Below are positions 37,037 to 47,850 of a DNA stretch of 64,000 nucleotides, piece by piece. Made by a program: the position numbers and the translations under genes. The stretch's first letter is position 1. Every line of letters starts with the position of its first letter. The stretch is from Staphylococcus edaphicus (GTDB taxonomy: Bacteria; Bacillota; Bacilli; Staphylococcales; Staphylococcaceae), in the NCBI RefSeq assembly GCF_002614725.1, contig NZ_MRZN01000004.1, positions 122,714 through 186,713 of the forward strand. The letters run 5' to 3'. The notes below the pieces were generated by a model. The model saw only the letters and a program-made list of their open reading frames with translations. It did no database searches and was not told the origin of the DNA.

Positions 37037-38422
37037 TCACTCTGAATATTTTACAACTTTTAAATTATCTGCATCTCCATCGCCCTCTAATTCGTAATCA
37101 ACTTCTCCGTATTGACCATTCTCTTTCAAAGCTTGGGCAGTAACATAAAACGTATGACCTTGTTTAACAATCTCAGTTATTTGAGGTTGTGGTGTATAGA
37201 AAACACGATTAGACTTCACACCACTTTTTGTCGATTTATAATTATCTGTATTTTTCTTTAAATAAGTTGACACTAAAGAAAAGTCACTTTGGCTATGTGC
37301 ACTATTCATCGCAGTAGTGAAATTACCGAAAAAACTCGCCACCTTGTTTCTGAAGCTATTCTCTTCTTTTTCTTTTTTATCTACATAGGATTGTATTTCA
37401 TCATCATCAAAATTTAATGTCACTTTGGTTTTATCTTTTAGATTATCTGTCTTCACAATTGTTTCTGCAGATTTAAATGTTTTCTTCTTAGCTTCACCTT
37501 CAGCAGAAATAGTAATATCTTTTGTTTTTGGATAAGGACCAATTTCTTTCGCCTTAGCATAATCGTATGTCTTATCATTCACTTTTATTTTCACGGTATC
37601 TTTATCAATTTTAGATGCACCACTTAATTCAACTTGAAGATAAGCTTCATTGAAATCTTCACGGACATCTATTGTTTCATTATTGCTATTATTAAAGTTG
37701 AATTTTAATTGACCCTCAAATTGGCCATTATCTGTCTCTTTTTTAGTCTCAAGTATATAATCACCTGGAATAAATTTACCCAACGAAGTTGTTTTATTTT
37801 TATCAGCTTTTACTTTCTTTTGCTTATCATCAGACTTAAATTTATATATAGTATCATATTTAGGTTTAACGATAGCTTCTTTCGTAGGTGCAGTAAAACT
37901 CATATTATCAAAAATTAAATAGCGTCTACCATTTTTGCTGACTCGTAATACATTTTCTCCATTTTTGGCAGTTACAAAATCAGCCTCTTTTGTTTCGCTC
38001 TCATTTAATTTCTTAATTTTTTGGTTCACATCTTTTACAAATTTATTCATACCAATTTCATTTTTTATATATTTAATATATGCAGTTGCTTCTGTTTCAT
38101 CTACACTATTATTCTGCGTACTTAAGATTGTTGAAAGCTTTTGCGTGTCATTATTATCAACTGCATTTATTAATATTTCTGATTGTGCTTCAGGTGAATT
38201 GAAGTTTTTTAATAAGAAGAAGATAATGATAAGTAAGATAATGATAAAGAATGCAATTCCCCAGGGAATAATTTTACGCGCTCTTATATTTGCACTTTTT
38301 TTACTATCTTTTGATGAACGTGTTAGTTTTTCTGTGTTGTCATCAGTGATGTGATGCCCACAATGTGCACATTTTCTTTGTCCATTTCTCATATTCCCAC
38401 CACAATTAGGACATTTCTGCAT
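37037..38422 (-). CDS. tcaA: TcaA, teicoplanin-resistance-associated zinc-ribbon membrane protein
   Basis: The 461-residue protein opens with a zinc ribbon (CPNCGG...CAHCG, four Cys within residues 4-22). A basic linker and a single transmembrane helix (about 52-71) follow, then a long extracytoplasmic part with repeated beta-rich domains. Length and layout match S. aureus TcaA (about 460 residues), whose loss raises teicoplanin resistance and which is induced by wall-active antibiotics. It lies between tcaR and tcaB. AAGAGGTGAT precedes the ATG. Confidence 0.9.
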   Translation of the reverse strand: MQKCPNCGGNMRNGQRKCAHCGHHITDDNTEKLTRSSKDSKKSANIRARKIIPWGIAFFIIILLIIIFFLLKNFNSPEAQSEILINAVDNNDTQKLSTILSTQNNSVDETEATAYIKYIKNEIGMNKFVKDVNQKIKKLNESETKEADFVTAKNGENVLRVSKNGRRYLIFDNMSFTAPTKEAIVKPKYDTIYKFKSDDKQKKVKADKNKTTSLGKFIPGDYILETKKETDNGQFEGQLKFNFNNSNNETIDVREDFNEAYLQVELSGASKIDKDTVKIKVNDKTYDYAKAKEIGPYPKTKDITISAEGEAKKKTFKSAETIVKTDNLKDKTKVTLNFDDDEIQSYVDKKEKEENSFRNKVASFFGNFTTAMNSAHSQSDFSLVSTYLKKNTDNYKSTKSGVKSNRVFYTPQPQITEIVKQGHTFYVTAQALKENGQYGEVDYELEGDGDADNLKVVKYSE

Positions 38423-38701
38423 TTTATCACCTCTTTTTTCTTATGAATTCATACATCATCATATCATTTTATCATAAATTAAAATGAAACAATATGAAAG
38501 CTTGCTACTACTAATTTTATTAATATAAATGACACATCGCTGACAATCGATTTTATATTACTTACCATATTATATGTAACCTAAAGATAAAATGATATAC
38601 ATCGCTAGTCTAATAGTGCAGTTTCAATGACCTAGACACAATTATTTCACTTTTCCTAAAAAGGTTATCCATATGTTGATATTAGACGAGCTCAAACATG
38701 A

Positions 38702-39166
38702 TTAGGATTGGTTTTTTATATTAAAATGTTTAAGTCGTCGATCAATAATTTCAAGTACATATCTTGCCTGCTCTATTTCTTCATCAGACAAATCGTGTAA
38801 CATATCACTCACGATTTCGTTGATAATAGATTTACTTTCTCGGTTAAATTGCTTACCCTTTTCAGTTAATTTAATATATTTTAACCGTTGATCTGTACGC
38901 TCTTCTGCTTTGTCCCATGCTACAACTTCTGCCTGAATTAATTTTTTTATTCTTCGACTTACAGCAGCTTTATTAACACCTTGTTTCTCTGTAATTTCGG
39001 TCAATGTCATCGTTTTTTCACTTTCTAACATCAAAATCACATTAGCTTGTTCTTTTGAAACATTATATTGCTCTCTCAATGCTTTTAGTAACTTTGCTAA
39101 TAGCGTATTAACATCATCAATAAATTCACCCATAAATTCAATATGATTACCTAAATTTTTCACCAT
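38702..39166 (-). CDS. tcaR: MarR-family regulator TcaR
   Basis: A 154-residue winged-helix MarR protein: dimerisation helices at both ends and a DNA-binding core, TLTEITEKQGVNKAAVSRRIKKLIQAEVVAWDKAEERTDQRLKYIKLTEKGKQF (about 54-107), including the D-x-R wing. In staphylococci TcaR represses ica and affects wall-antibiotic response. It is first of the tca group, with a 280-base gap to tcaA that likely holds a separate promoter. AGGGGTG precedes the ATG. Confidence 0.88.
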   Translation of the reverse strand: MVKNLGNHIEFMGEFIDDVNTLLAKLLKALREQYNVSKEQANVILMLESEKTMTLTEITEKQGVNKAAVSRRIKKLIQAEVVAWDKAEERTDQRLKYIKLTEKGKQFNRESKSIINEIVSDMLHDLSDEEIEQARYVLEIIDRRLKHFNIKNQS

Positions 39167-39383
39167 AACTTACACCCCTATAATCCTAGTTCAAGTCGTT
39201 TAATTTTGTTTTTTATATTATGTTAATGATATCAATATTTTATTATATATAAAAGGCGAAAATTGCAATTTATACGTTTATTATTTCATTTTTTTACTTA
39301 CTCACTTGTGCATTAATGATTAAATTTGATTATTTTTAAAGATTACACTACATTTAATATACTATATTAATCTGGAGCGAGGC

Positions 39384-40355
39384 ATGAGCATGTTAACTTT
39401 ATCTATTTGTACGGTTATATTTATCATATATCTATGTATGTTTCTAAACTTTAAATTTTCCGCGCATCTCTCAACCTATATTGCTAATGTAATACTAGGA
39501 TATAGCGTCGTTGTTATACATATTGGTGAGCATGCCATCCCCATTGATTTAATTATTGTAACGTTTTTAGGTGCCTTATTACTACATATTAAACATAAAC
39601 ATTTAATGCAACATCGCATGAGCGCGCGCTTCTTAAAACGCCTTTATTATGTGGTTTTCAAACTCAGCGTATTCACTCTGGCATGTTTTTACATTAGTTT
39701 TATTCCATTTGGTATTAATGTGATTTTTTTATGGATTTCTGCTATAGCTTTTAGTACAATATTTACTTTCATTTGTTACGTGAGTTGTTCGTCAAACTTT
39801 TTAAATAATAAACCTAAATATAATTTTGATACAATTCTTGTCTTAGGTGCTGGTATATTTACTGAGCATGTGACACCTATGTTAGGTAGCCGCTTGGACC
39901 AAGCCCTAACTCTATATAAACAACAACCTCAAGCTACGTTTATTTTAAGTGGTGGACAAGGGCCTGATGAACCTATTTCCGAAGCTTTAGCCATGCAACG
40001 CTATTTAATTAGTCAAGGCGTTAAACCAGATCGAATTGTATTAGAAGACCAATCCACAAGTACGTCAGAAAATATTCAATTTACAAAATCGCTCATTGAT
40101 AGTCAATTTGATACTGTTCCTAAAATCGTCTGTGTCACAAGCCAATTCCATATTATGCGCGCATTACGGTTTGGACAAAAGTACAATTTAAAATTGACTG
40201 GTGTCGGTAGCCATACACCCTACCACTTTTTTGAAGTTGCATTAATTCGTGATTTCTTAGCATTAATGTATCAATATAAATTGTTACTCACGATTTATTT
40301 TGCAACATTGTTTTTCATTTCTATTATTGCCTATTGGTTTATTCCCAATATATAG
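39384..40355 (+). CDS. YdcF/DUF218-family membrane protein
   Basis: A 323-residue protein with four or five N-terminal transmembrane segments (about 1-140), a cytosol- or exterior-facing DUF218 domain (about 150-285) and a final helix at about 297-318. The domain shows DTILVLGAG, GSRLDQALTLYKQ, ILSGGQGPDEPISEALAMQRYL, VLEDQSTSTSENIQF and VTSQFHIMRALRFGQ, which contain the conserved polar residues of the family. SanA/ElyC-type members take part in envelope integrity; the reaction is not known. TGGAGCGAGG precedes the ATG. Confidence 0.85.
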   Translation: MSMLTLSICTVIFIIYLCMFLNFKFSAHLSTYIANVILGYSVVVIHIGEHAIPIDLIIVTFLGALLLHIKHKHLMQHRMSARFLKRLYYVVFKLSVFTLACFYISFIPFGINVIFLWISAIAFSTIFTFICYVSCSSNFLNNKPKYNFDTILVLGAGIFTEHVTPMLGSRLDQALTLYKQQPQATFILSGGQGPDEPISEALAMQRYLISQGVKPDRIVLEDQSTSTSENIQFTKSLIDSQFDTVPKIVCVTSQFHIMRALRFGQKYNLKLTGVGSHTPYHFFEVALIRDFLALMYQYKLLLTIYFATLFFISIIAYWFIPNI

Positions 40356-40442
40356 ATTATATGTATGAAAAATAAATTACTACAATACTGCTGAATTTCA
40401 CAATATGCTATGTTTCATAAATGCGTTTATAACTCTAGTCAA

Positions 40443-40489
40443 AAAAGAACTGTCGCTAAAGTTTGTTTAACTTCAGCGACAGTTCTTTT
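40443..40489. terminator. Bidirectional terminator between ydcF-like and hrtA
   Basis: Perfect-looking arms of about 15 bases (AAAAGAACTGTCGCT and complement) extended by AAGTT/AACTT, ending in T residues, between convergent genes. Confidence 0.88.
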
Positions 40490-40519
40490 ACAATGTTTAC
40501 CAAAACTTATGTTTACGCT

Positions 40520-41188
40520 TTAAGCATTAGTAATAACACCATCGTCTAATTCAATTACCTTATCAGCATATTCGAATAGACGTTTATCGTGCGTAATCAT
40601 AATACCAATCATTTTTTTACTTTGTATTTGGTCTTTAACCATTTCAATCACATCCGTTGCACGTTCAGCATCTAAACTTGCTGTTGGTTCATCGGCAAGG
40701 ATTATTTTAGGGTTATTCATTAATGCTCTCATAATAGCCACACGTTGTTTCTCACCACCAGATAACATATGTGGAAATACGTTAAGACGATGCTCTAGAC
40801 CAATTTGTTTCAACAATGTTTCAGCTCTGTTGTCGGCCTCTTTTTTAGACATACCTGCTTCTTTACCAATTGTAGTAAGCTGAGCTTTGACTTTTAAATA
40901 AGGGACTAAATGCGATGATTGAAATATAAAGCCAATTTCATTTAGTCTTAATTCTGATGCTTTTTGTTCTCCATCAAATAATGGTTTATCATTATAAAGA
41001 ATTTCTCCACTACTTTGTGAAAGCAATCCACCTAAAATAGTTAATAATGTCGTTTTACCTGATCCTGACGCACCATTAAGAATGACGAACTCGCCTTCAT
41101 TCACTTCGAAATGGATACCTTTCAATACCGGTGTTTCTGATTGGCCTTTCCCAAATGATTTTTTAATATCTTTGACTTGTAAACTCAT
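40520..41188 (-). CDS. hrtA: Haem-regulated transporter ATPase HrtA
   Basis: The 222-residue ATPase of the LolD/MacB type has Walker [14 protein letters not shown] (about 37-49), signature [17 protein letters not shown], Walker [13 protein letters not shown] and switch His in MITHDKRLF. With HrtB it removes toxic haem or porphyrin products from the membrane. The start overlaps the hrtB stop by one base (TAATG). The neighbouring hssRS genes and HssR box support the assignment. Confidence 0.93.
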   Translation of the reverse strand: MSLQVKDIKKSFGKGQSETPVLKGIHFEVNEGEFVILNGASGSGKTTLLTILGGLLSQSSGEILYNDKPLFDGEQKASELRLNEIGFIFQSSHLVPYLKVKAQLTTIGKEAGMSKKEADNRAETLLKQIGLEHRLNVFPHMLSGGEKQRVAIMRALMNNPKIILADEPTASLDAERATDVIEMVKDQIQSKKMIGIMITHDKRLFEYADKVIELDDGVITNA

Positions 41189-42240
41189 TATTCTCCACCT
41201 CCAATAGCTTCGATAGGATCTACTTTAAATAATTTGATGAATGATAATGCTGCCCCTATAATGGCTACCACAATAAACACACCTACAACTAATAATAGAT
41301 TAGAAGCTGTAACATGAAACGGCATAGAGACTGGCATCACAAATGACAAACCACTTACGATAGCCACAGAAATGAGCACACCAATCATAGTTGTAATTAA
41401 TATTTGTATAATTAAAGCACTTAATAAATGTTTCGTTTTAATACCAATTGCTTTTAAAATACCTATTTCTGGTATCTTTTGAATTGTCATGACGTAGAAG
41501 AATGCACTAAGTACAATTGCTGAAATAACGAATAAACTTACAATCATCATATTCAAGGGTGCTTGTTCTGCTTGATAACTTGGAATTTCACTTGTAATGT
41601 CATCTTCACTAAAGACTTTTACACCAGTGATATCGTTAACTTTGTCTTGTTGTGATTTTGATAAATCTTTAACAGGATACATTGTACTAGCCTGTTTATT
41701 TAATTCGTCAAATCCACTGTTATTCATCATAACAACCGAGCTATGAGAATACATTGTATCATTGAGTACACCCGATACTTTTAATGATTTACCATCTTTT
41801 ATCTTTATTTCATCTCCTACTTTAATATCATCAGCAGTAAGTTTATTATTTATTGCTACTTCATTATTTTTAGTAGGATACTTACCTTCTTTTAATTCTG
41901 GTTTTTCATTTTCAACCGTATTAGTCATCAATACATCTTCTTCGTTTTTATCAACTTTTAATGTTTGAGATGCAATTTTCAACGGTTTTTGACCTGTAAT
42001 ATCTTCAATTTTATTTTGTTGTTCCGAATTAATAATCGATTTCTCAATTTGTGGTTGCTTATTATCTTGCAACACATATTTTTCTGATTTCATGTTGTCT
42101 AACATCGATACGTTTTCTCTTGCTAACCCTTGTGCTAAGCCACTTATAAATAGCACCATAATACCTAATAATAAAATGATTAACATAATTAAAATATAAC
42201 GGAATTTATAATATTTAATTTCTTGCCAAGCTAATTTCAT
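41188..42240 (-). CDS. hrtB: Haem-regulated transporter permease HrtB
   Basis: The 350-residue FtsX/MacB-type permease has one N-terminal transmembrane helix (about 17-37), a large extracytoplasmic domain (about 40-225) and three C-terminal helices, ending [13 protein letters not shown] as in MacB-like permeases. It exports haem-derived toxicants with HrtA. The ATG at 42240 is chosen over a TTG one codon earlier; AAGGAG precedes it. It is first in the operon, 48 bases from the HssR direct repeat. Confidence 0.92.
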   Translation of the reverse strand: MKLAWQEIKYYKFRYILIMLIILLLGIMVLFISGLAQGLARENVSMLDNMKSEKYVLQDNKQPQIEKSIINSEQQNKIEDITGQKPLKIASQTLKVDKNEEDVLMTNTVENEKPELKEGKYPTKNNEVAINNKLTADDIKVGDEIKIKDGKSLKVSGVLNDTMYSHSSVVMMNNSGFDELNKQASTMYPVKDLSKSQQDKVNDITGVKVFSEDDITSEIPSYQAEQAPLNMMIVSLFVISAIVLSAFFYVMTIQKIPEIGILKAIGIKTKHLLSALIIQILITTMIGVLISVAIVSGLSFVMPVSMPFHVTASNLLLVVGVFIVVAIIGAALSFIKLFKVDPIEAIGGGE

Positions 42241-42287
42241 CAATCCCCACTCCTTCTCTAAAACTTATATCTAGAGTTTATGCTTAG

Positions 42288-42307
42288 TATGTGAACTCAA
42301 TATGAAC
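42288..42307 (-). promoter_or_regulatory. HssR direct-repeat box of the hrtBA promoter
   Basis: On the minus strand GTTCATATT-GA-GTTCACATA is a nine-base direct repeat with a two-base spacer and one internal difference per copy. It closely matches the HssR recognition repeat (GTTCATATT twice, 2-base spacer) described for S. aureus hrtAB. A candidate -10 (TATAAG) follows before the hrtB ribosome site. Confidence 0.88.
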
Positions 42308-42395
42308 TTTTGTTAATCATTTCATTTTTTGTTATTTGTATAGGTAACAAGTTACGTTTATAATGGCAATAATACTTGAGAAGGAGGCCTAGCGT

Positions 42396-43070
42396 ATGCC
42401 AACTTGCCTAATTGTCGATGATGACAAAAAAATATTAGCCTACGTTTCAAACTACATTGAACGAGAAGGCTTGAAAACGATAGTTCAAGCTAGTGCAGAA
42501 AATGCTTTAACATACCTTGAAACGCATCAAGTCGATATTGCAATTGTAGATGTGATGATGAGTGGCATGAGCGGGTTTGAACTATGTAAAATTTTAAAAG
42601 AGGACTTCGACATGCCGGTCATTATGCTAACAGCTCGTGACGCTTTAAGTGATAAAGAACAAGCTTATTTAACTGGCACGGATGATTATGTTACAAAGCC
42701 TTTTGAGGTTAAGGAACTCATTTTTAGAATAAAAGCTGTGCTTAAACGTTACAATATTAATGCTAACAATGAAATATCAATAGGAAATCTTACATTGAAT
42801 CAAGCTTATTTAGAAATTCAGTCCTCAACAAAATCCATGAATTTGCCAAACAAAGAATTTCATTTACTTTTTTTACTTGCTTCTAATCCTAGACAAGTCT
42901 TCAATCGTGATGCTTTAATTGAAAAGATATGGGGCTTTGACTATGAAGGAGATGAACGAACTGTTGACGTTCATATCAAACGACTTAGAAAAAGGCTAGA
43001 AAAATTAAATGCTTCTGTTACAATTCACACGGTTAGAGGTCTTGGTTATAAGGTGGATGATCATGTTTAA
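42396..43070 (+). CDS. hssR: Haem-sensing response regulator HssR
   Basis: The 224-residue OmpR-family regulator has a receiver domain (1-115) with the acidic pair LIVDDDKK, phospho-acceptor Asp in AIVDVMMSG, PVIMLTARDA and the conserved Lys in DDYVTKPFE. The winged-helix domain follows (about 130-224), including DERTVDVHIKRLRKRL and TVRGLGYKVD. It activates hrtBA when haem is in excess. Divergent from hrtB and overlapping hssS by eight bases. AAGGAGG precedes the ATG. Confidence 0.95.
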   Translation: MPTCLIVDDDKKILAYVSNYIEREGLKTIVQASAENALTYLETHQVDIAIVDVMMSGMSGFELCKILKEDFDMPVIMLTARDALSDKEQAYLTGTDDYVTKPFEVKELIFRIKAVLKRYNINANNEISIGNLTLNQAYLEIQSSTKSMNLPNKEFHLLFLLASNPRQVFNRDALIEKIWGFDYEGDERTVDVHIKRLRKRLEKLNASVTIHTVRGLGYKVDDHV

Positions 43071-44445
43071 ATCACTCTATACACGTATAGCCATTTACAC
43101 AATCACAGTGATGGTATTCTGCGCCATTGCAAGTTTTCTTTGTACGAATATCATTTATCATAATTACTTAAAAGAAAATAATGATGCTAAAATCATGCGT
43201 ACATTGAAAGGAGCAATTCACTATCAAAAGAAATCTCAAATCGAGGCATCTGCTCCCTTTTTCAACCATTTGGGAGAGCTAAACTACCAAGTGATGACAA
43301 TTTCTGAAAATGGTAAGCGTACTTATTATGGTACTAAATTTAGAAAAGATAATATTAGTAAGAAAACTGCTGAATCTGTAATACATGGCCAAGACTATCA
43401 TGGTATTAAAGATTTACCTTATAACCCTATTATTACTGGTTTCTTTGAAAATACTACCAAAAATACAGTTGGTATTTCTTATAAATCTAATGGCCAAACT
43501 TATGCAGTCTTTATGCGTCCTGACATAGGTAAAACATTTAGTGAATTCAGAATATTTCTGGCTATTTTAATCTCATTATTACTATTATTCTCTATTATAT
43601 TGGTCATCTCATCTACTTATAGTATTATCAAGCCTATACAACAGTTAAAACATGCGACAGACCGTTTGATGCAAGGAAACTTCGATACAGCGATTCACGT
43701 CACACGCCAAGATGAATTTGGCACGTTACAATATCGTTTTGATAAAATGCGTCTTTCTCTAAAACAATTAGATGATATGAGACAACACTTCGTTCAAAAT
43801 GTGTCACACGAAATCAAGACGCCTTTAACACACATCCATCATTTATTAGATCAACTAAAATTTGCTAAAACCGATGATGAACGAGAACAATATATTGAAG
43901 AAATATATCAAATTACAACGCAACTCAGTGAATTAACAAAAGAGTTATTGCTGTTGTCAGAAATAGATAATGGTGCACATTTAGAATTTGAAGATGACAT
44001 TCTATTAAATCAACTGCTCAAAAAAATAATAAGACATGAACAATTCTCTGCAAATGAAAAAGAATTAATTATCATGTCTGATTTAGAAGATGTTCACATT
44101 AATGGTAATGAACGTTTATTGCACCAAGCATTTCAAAATTTAATTACGAATGCGATAAAATATTCTAAAATAGGTGGCACGATTGATATCACACTTAGCC
44201 AAACTGTTAAATCCATTACTTGTAAAATCACTGATGATGGACATGGTATGAGTGAAGAAACGCAAACTCGTCTATTTGAAAGATTCTATAAGGCAAGTAA
44301 TCATGATAATAGTAATGGTCTAGGCTTAGCTATAGCTAAAGTCATATTTGAACTTCATAACGGAACGATAACTGTTGAAAGTGAAAAAAATCAAGGCACT
44401 ACTTTTACAATTACTCTATTAAATAGGAATCGTACAGAAAGCTGA
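43063..44445 (+). CDS. hssS: Haem-sensing histidine kinase HssS
   Basis: The 460-residue sensor kinase has two transmembrane helices (about 10-32 and 165-187) flanking an extracytoplasmic sensor of about 130 residues. A HAMP domain, the H-box VSHEIKTPLTH (His about residue 249), the N-box LITNAIKYS, G1 DDGHGMS and G2 GLGLAIAKV follow. Length is close to S. aureus HssS (457). The ATG at 43063 overlaps the hssR stop (ATGTTTAA), so translation is coupled; GGTGG lies just upstream. Confidence 0.94.
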   Translation: MFKSLYTRIAIYTITVMVFCAIASFLCTNIIYHNYLKENNDAKIMRTLKGAIHYQKKSQIEASAPFFNHLGELNYQVMTISENGKRTYYGTKFRKDNISKKTAESVIHGQDYHGIKDLPYNPIITGFFENTTKNTVGISYKSNGQTYAVFMRPDIGKTFSEFRIFLAILISLLLLFSIILVISSTYSIIKPIQQLKHATDRLMQGNFDTAIHVTRQDEFGTLQYRFDKMRLSLKQLDDMRQHFVQNVSHEIKTPLTHIHHLLDQLKFAKTDDEREQYIEEIYQITTQLSELTKELLLLSEIDNGAHLEFEDDILLNQLLKKIIRHEQFSANEKELIIMSDLEDVHINGNERLLHQAFQNLITNAIKYSKIGGTIDITLSQTVKSITCKITDDGHGMSEETQTRLFERFYKASNHDNSNGLGLAIAKVIFELHNGTITVESEKNQGTTFTITLLNRNRTES

Positions 44446-44584
44446 TTGATTTTAAAACTTTCTCCCATACATGGATGACGAGGATAGAGGTTTATCCGAG
44501 CTACTACGCATATATCAGTCTCACTAACTCAATAAATTGAGAAGTGAGGCATTAATGTTCAATCCGGTCAACTACTGTCAATAT

Positions 44585-44631
44585 AATAACAAAAAGGCTG
44601 AGACATTGAATGTCTCAGCCTTTTTGTTATT
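44585..44631. terminator. Bidirectional terminator between hssS and mqo
   Basis: Perfect 21-base arms (44585-44605 and 44611-44631) around a 5-base loop TTGAA, with A and T tracts included in the stem. One of the cleanest terminators in the window. Confidence 0.92.
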
Positions 44632-44686
44632 AATTAAATAGAAAATAAACTCCCTTCAAATACTATTCCGTAAGTTCAATATGCTA

Positions 44687-46165
44687 TTAGTTAATTTTCA
44701 AATATTTGGTAATTTCTTTATTCAATTGTGTATAAAGCGCTTCATTATCGGATAATTTCATACCATAAGAAGGAACCATTTCTTTAATTTTTTCTTCCCA
44801 ACCACTAAAATCATCTTTATAACAACGTTTCAATAAATCTAACATGATATCTACTGCAGTAGAAGCACCTGGTGAAGCACCTAATAATGCAGACAACGAA
44901 CCATCTTCAGAAGTAATCACCTCTGTACCAAATTGTAATGTGCCTTTACCTTGATCAGTATCTTTAATCACCTGAACTCTTTGGCCTGCGACAACAATTT
45001 CCCAATCTTCACTCTTGGCATTGGGAACAAATTGACGCAAATCTTCCATACGTTCTTCATTAGATAATGTCAGTTGTGATATAAGATATTTAGTTAAACT
45101 CATTTCTTTAATTCCTGCAGATAACATCGTAATCAAGTTATTTGGTTTTACAGACTTAATTAAATCCATATTTGATCCTGTTTTTAAAAATTTAGGTGAA
45201 AAACCAGCAAACGGTCCAAATAAAATAGTACGTTTGCCATCTATATATCTTGTATCCAAATGCGGTACAGACATAGGCGGCGCGCCAACTGGTGCCTTAC
45301 CATATACTTTCGCTAAATGTTTTTTAGTAATTGCTTCATCTCTACACACTAAAAATAATCCACTTACTGGGAAACCACCAATATGTTTTGATTCTTTAAT
45401 ACCTGTTTTTTGCAATAATCGTAAACTTGCGCCACCTGCGCCAATAAACACAAAATCACTTTCAACAATTTCGACAATGTTAGTGTCAAGTTGCTTAACT
45501 TTAACTTCCCATACCCCATCTTTGCGTTGTTTAATGTCTTCGACTTCATGATTATAATTTAGAGTTACATTTTTATCTTCTAAATTTTCAAATAATTTTT
45601 TAGTTAATGCACTGAAGTTAACATCTGTGCCTGTTTTGTCATAACTCATCGCCATTGGAATATTAGATGTACGACCTTCCATAATTAAAGGCGTCCATTC
45701 AGCAATCTTCTCCTTATCATCAGTCAAAACCATATTTCTAAACAATATATTTTTATTTAATCTTTCTACACGTTTTTTTAAAAAGTCTACGTTTTGAACA
45801 CCTTGCACAAAGCTCATATGCGGTACCGGCTTAATAAATGCTTCTGGGTTGTCGAGTTGCCCCTGTTTAACAAGGTAGCTCCAAAACTGTTTTGATACTT
45901 GGAATTGCTCATTAATTTTAACAGCTTTTTTAATATCAATTGTGCCGTCTTTATTTTCACTTGTATAGTTTAATTCACATAATGCAGAGTGCCCTGTTCC
46001 AGCATTATTCCAAGCATTAGAACTTTCTTCTGCAGGTGTTGATAATCTTTCAAACATCTTAATTTCTTTCTCAGGTGCGAGTTCTTTTAAAATCGTTCCT
46101 AATGTTGCGCTCATGATACCGCCACCAATTAAGATGACATCTGTTTTGCTATGTTGTGTACTCAT
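44687..46165 (-). CDS. mqo: Malate:quinone oxidoreductase
   Basis: This 492-residue FAD-dependent membrane-associated enzyme oxidises L-malate to oxaloacetate and reduces menaquinone. Motifs: [23 protein letters not shown]-binding start, [78 protein letters not shown], and near the C-terminus [12 protein letters not shown]. The related Lqo (L-lactate quinone oxidoreductase) is very similar, so lactate is possible. Its neighbour lctP makes that worth noting. Confidence 0.9.
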   Translation of the reverse strand: MSTQHSKTDVILIGGGIMSATLGTILKELAPEKEIKMFERLSTPAEESSNAWNNAGTGHSALCELNYTSENKDGTIDIKKAVKINEQFQVSKQFWSYLVKQGQLDNPEAFIKPVPHMSFVQGVQNVDFLKKRVERLNKNILFRNMVLTDDKEKIAEWTPLIMEGRTSNIPMAMSYDKTGTDVNFSALTKKLFENLEDKNVTLNYNHEVEDIKQRKDGVWEVKVKQLDTNIVEIVESDFVFIGAGGASLRLLQKTGIKESKHIGGFPVSGLFLVCRDEAITKKHLAKVYGKAPVGAPPMSVPHLDTRYIDGKRTILFGPFAGFSPKFLKTGSNMDLIKSVKPNNLITMLSAGIKEMSLTKYLISQLTLSNEERMEDLRQFVPNAKSEDWEIVVAGQRVQVIKDTDQGKGTLQFGTEVITSEDGSLSALLGASPGASTAVDIMLDLLKRCYKDDFSGWEEKIKEMVPSYGMKLSDNEALYTQLNKEITKYLKIN

Positions 46166-46557
46166 AACAAATACAGTCCCCCTTTTATATGTGTTTAATA
46201 GAAACGTTATCTTTACTTTTAAAATTCATATATTAAATTAGTAAAGCGTTTTCTATAACTTAAAAATAAAAAATTCGTCTTATTGTCATTTATGTATGTA
46301 ATGCAATAATACGATTACTTCATACCTCTTTAATTATATACGTAATTGGCACATGAAAAAAGGGCTTTCAGTAATTCTACACAAATTTTGTTAATATGTG
46401 TTAACTAGAATATATCATAATTTAATGATTATACTTATTAAAACAAGGTATACTTTATTTAATACAATGTTTCAAAACATATTAAAACATACATATAAAC
46501 GACACATTTCGTGCTATAATGTATTTCAATTTAAGTAAAGTACTACTGGAGGTTTTT
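46166..46557. other. Long intergenic region upstream of mqo and the GT4 gene
   Basis: About 390 AT-rich bases between divergent genes, with no credible gene. It holds a degenerate cre-like dyad TAGTAAAGCGTTTTCTA at 46239-46255 (two mismatches to the consensus) on the mqo side. An extended -10 promoter (TGCTATAAT, 46512-46520) lies 37 bases before the glycosyltransferase start. Confidence 0.5.
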
Positions 46558-47706
46558 ATGAAATCAATCACTTTTTTCATGCATAACATTTATGCAATGG
46601 GTGGAACAGTAAAATCTATCTCTCAAATGGCTAATGTGCTGGCTGAAAAAGGACATCATGTAGAAATTGTTTCCGTATTCAAGGGAGATACCTCACCTTA
46701 TTTCGACATCAATCCAGCAATTAAAGTTAAATCTATAATTAATTATCAATTTCATCCTTTTAACTTTAAAGACATCTTTTTTAATCGTATTACTAAATGG
46801 ACACCATTTTCAAAACCAAAACATATTTCTCAATATGAACCAGGTCTTAATCAATTTTCACATTATATAGAAAAGAAAATGATTAAAGCAATTAAACAAA
46901 CCAATACAGATGTCTTAATTGGAACACGTGCTAGTTTCAATATTCTTATTTCTAAACATGCACCTAGACAATGTGAAAAAGTTGGTATGGAACACATGAA
47001 TTTCGATGCACATCCTGAAGCTTATCAACAAGAAATCATAAATGCCTATAAAAATTTAGATAAATTAACAACATTAACAGAAGCAGATAAAATAAAATAC
47101 CAAGATTATATACACATCCCAACTTTTGTAATTCCAAATATAATTAATGAAACGCGTTTACATGCTAATAAAGAGAAACGTATTTGCGCTGCCGGACGTT
47201 TGGAATATGAAAAAGGATTTGACCTACTTATAGAAAGCATAAATCCTATTCAACAAAACGTGAGACAATTGGGTTACCAAGTCCATATATACGGTGAGGG
47301 GCATGAACAAGGTAATTTATCCAAGTTGATTCATAACTATAATCTACAAGACATTATTTTTCTTCAAGGATCAACACAACAATTGAATGAACAATTATCA
47401 AAAAGTGAACTTACAGTCATTCCCTCACGTAATGAAGGCTTTGGTATGGTTATATTAGAAGCAATGAATCAAGGTAGCGTAGTTATAAGTTTTGATGGCA
47501 ATGTGGGACCTGATTCTATTATTAACAATAATGTTAATGGCTATTTAGTAGAACATGAAAGTGTTAATGCTTTATCTAATAAATTAAGACGCCTTATTAA
47601 TCAAGAATTTAAAGATCAAGTCATTATCGAAAATGGTTATCAAACAGTTGAGAATTATGGACCAGATGCCATATATCTCTCATTCAGACACATGCTTGAC
47701 ACATAA
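46558..47706 (+). CDS. GT4-family glycosyltransferase
   Basis: The 382-residue GT-B glycosyltransferase has an N-terminal acceptor fold, beginning MHNIYAMGGTVKSISQMANVLAEKGHHVEIVS. The C-terminal donor fold has AAGRLEYEKGFDLLIESI (about 223-240), VHIYGEGHEQGNL, LQGSTQQLNEQL and VIPSRNEGFGMVILEAMNQG with the E-x7-E pattern of GT4. It likely transfers a sugar from a nucleotide donor to a cell-surface polymer such as teichoic acid. GGAGG precedes the ATG at 46558. It is isolated, between mqo and lctP. Confidence 0.83.
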   Translation: MKSITFFMHNIYAMGGTVKSISQMANVLAEKGHHVEIVSVFKGDTSPYFDINPAIKVKSIINYQFHPFNFKDIFFNRITKWTPFSKPKHISQYEPGLNQFSHYIEKKMIKAIKQTNTDVLIGTRASFNILISKHAPRQCEKVGMEHMNFDAHPEAYQQEIINAYKNLDKLTTLTEADKIKYQDYIHIPTFVIPNIINETRLHANKEKRICAAGRLEYEKGFDLLIESINPIQQNVRQLGYQVHIYGEGHEQGNLSKLIHNYNLQDIIFLQGSTQQLNEQLSKSELTVIPSRNEGFGMVILEAMNQGSVVISFDGNVGPDSIINNNVNGYLVEHESVNALSNKLRRLINQEFKDQVIIENGYQTVENYGPDAIYLSFRHMLDT

Positions 47707-47756
47707 TATTGATCGTACTGACTTTTATATTATTTTATCTTTATACACATAAGTTA

Positions 47757-47801
47757 AAATCCCTCCAAGCTGACATGTAAATGTCTACTTAGAGGGATTT
47801 T
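47757..47801. terminator. Terminator between GT4 gene and lctP with inner GACAT palindrome
   Basis: Outer arms AAAATCCCTC/GAGGGATTTT enclose an inner palindrome GACATGTAAATGTC (47772-47785). The loop wording resembles the palindrome at 58644-58701. It serves the convergent genes on either side. Confidence 0.75.
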
Positions 47802-47850
47802 GTAGCAATAATTTATTATAGAAGTAAATTGTCTTGAAAGCTCTGTGATT

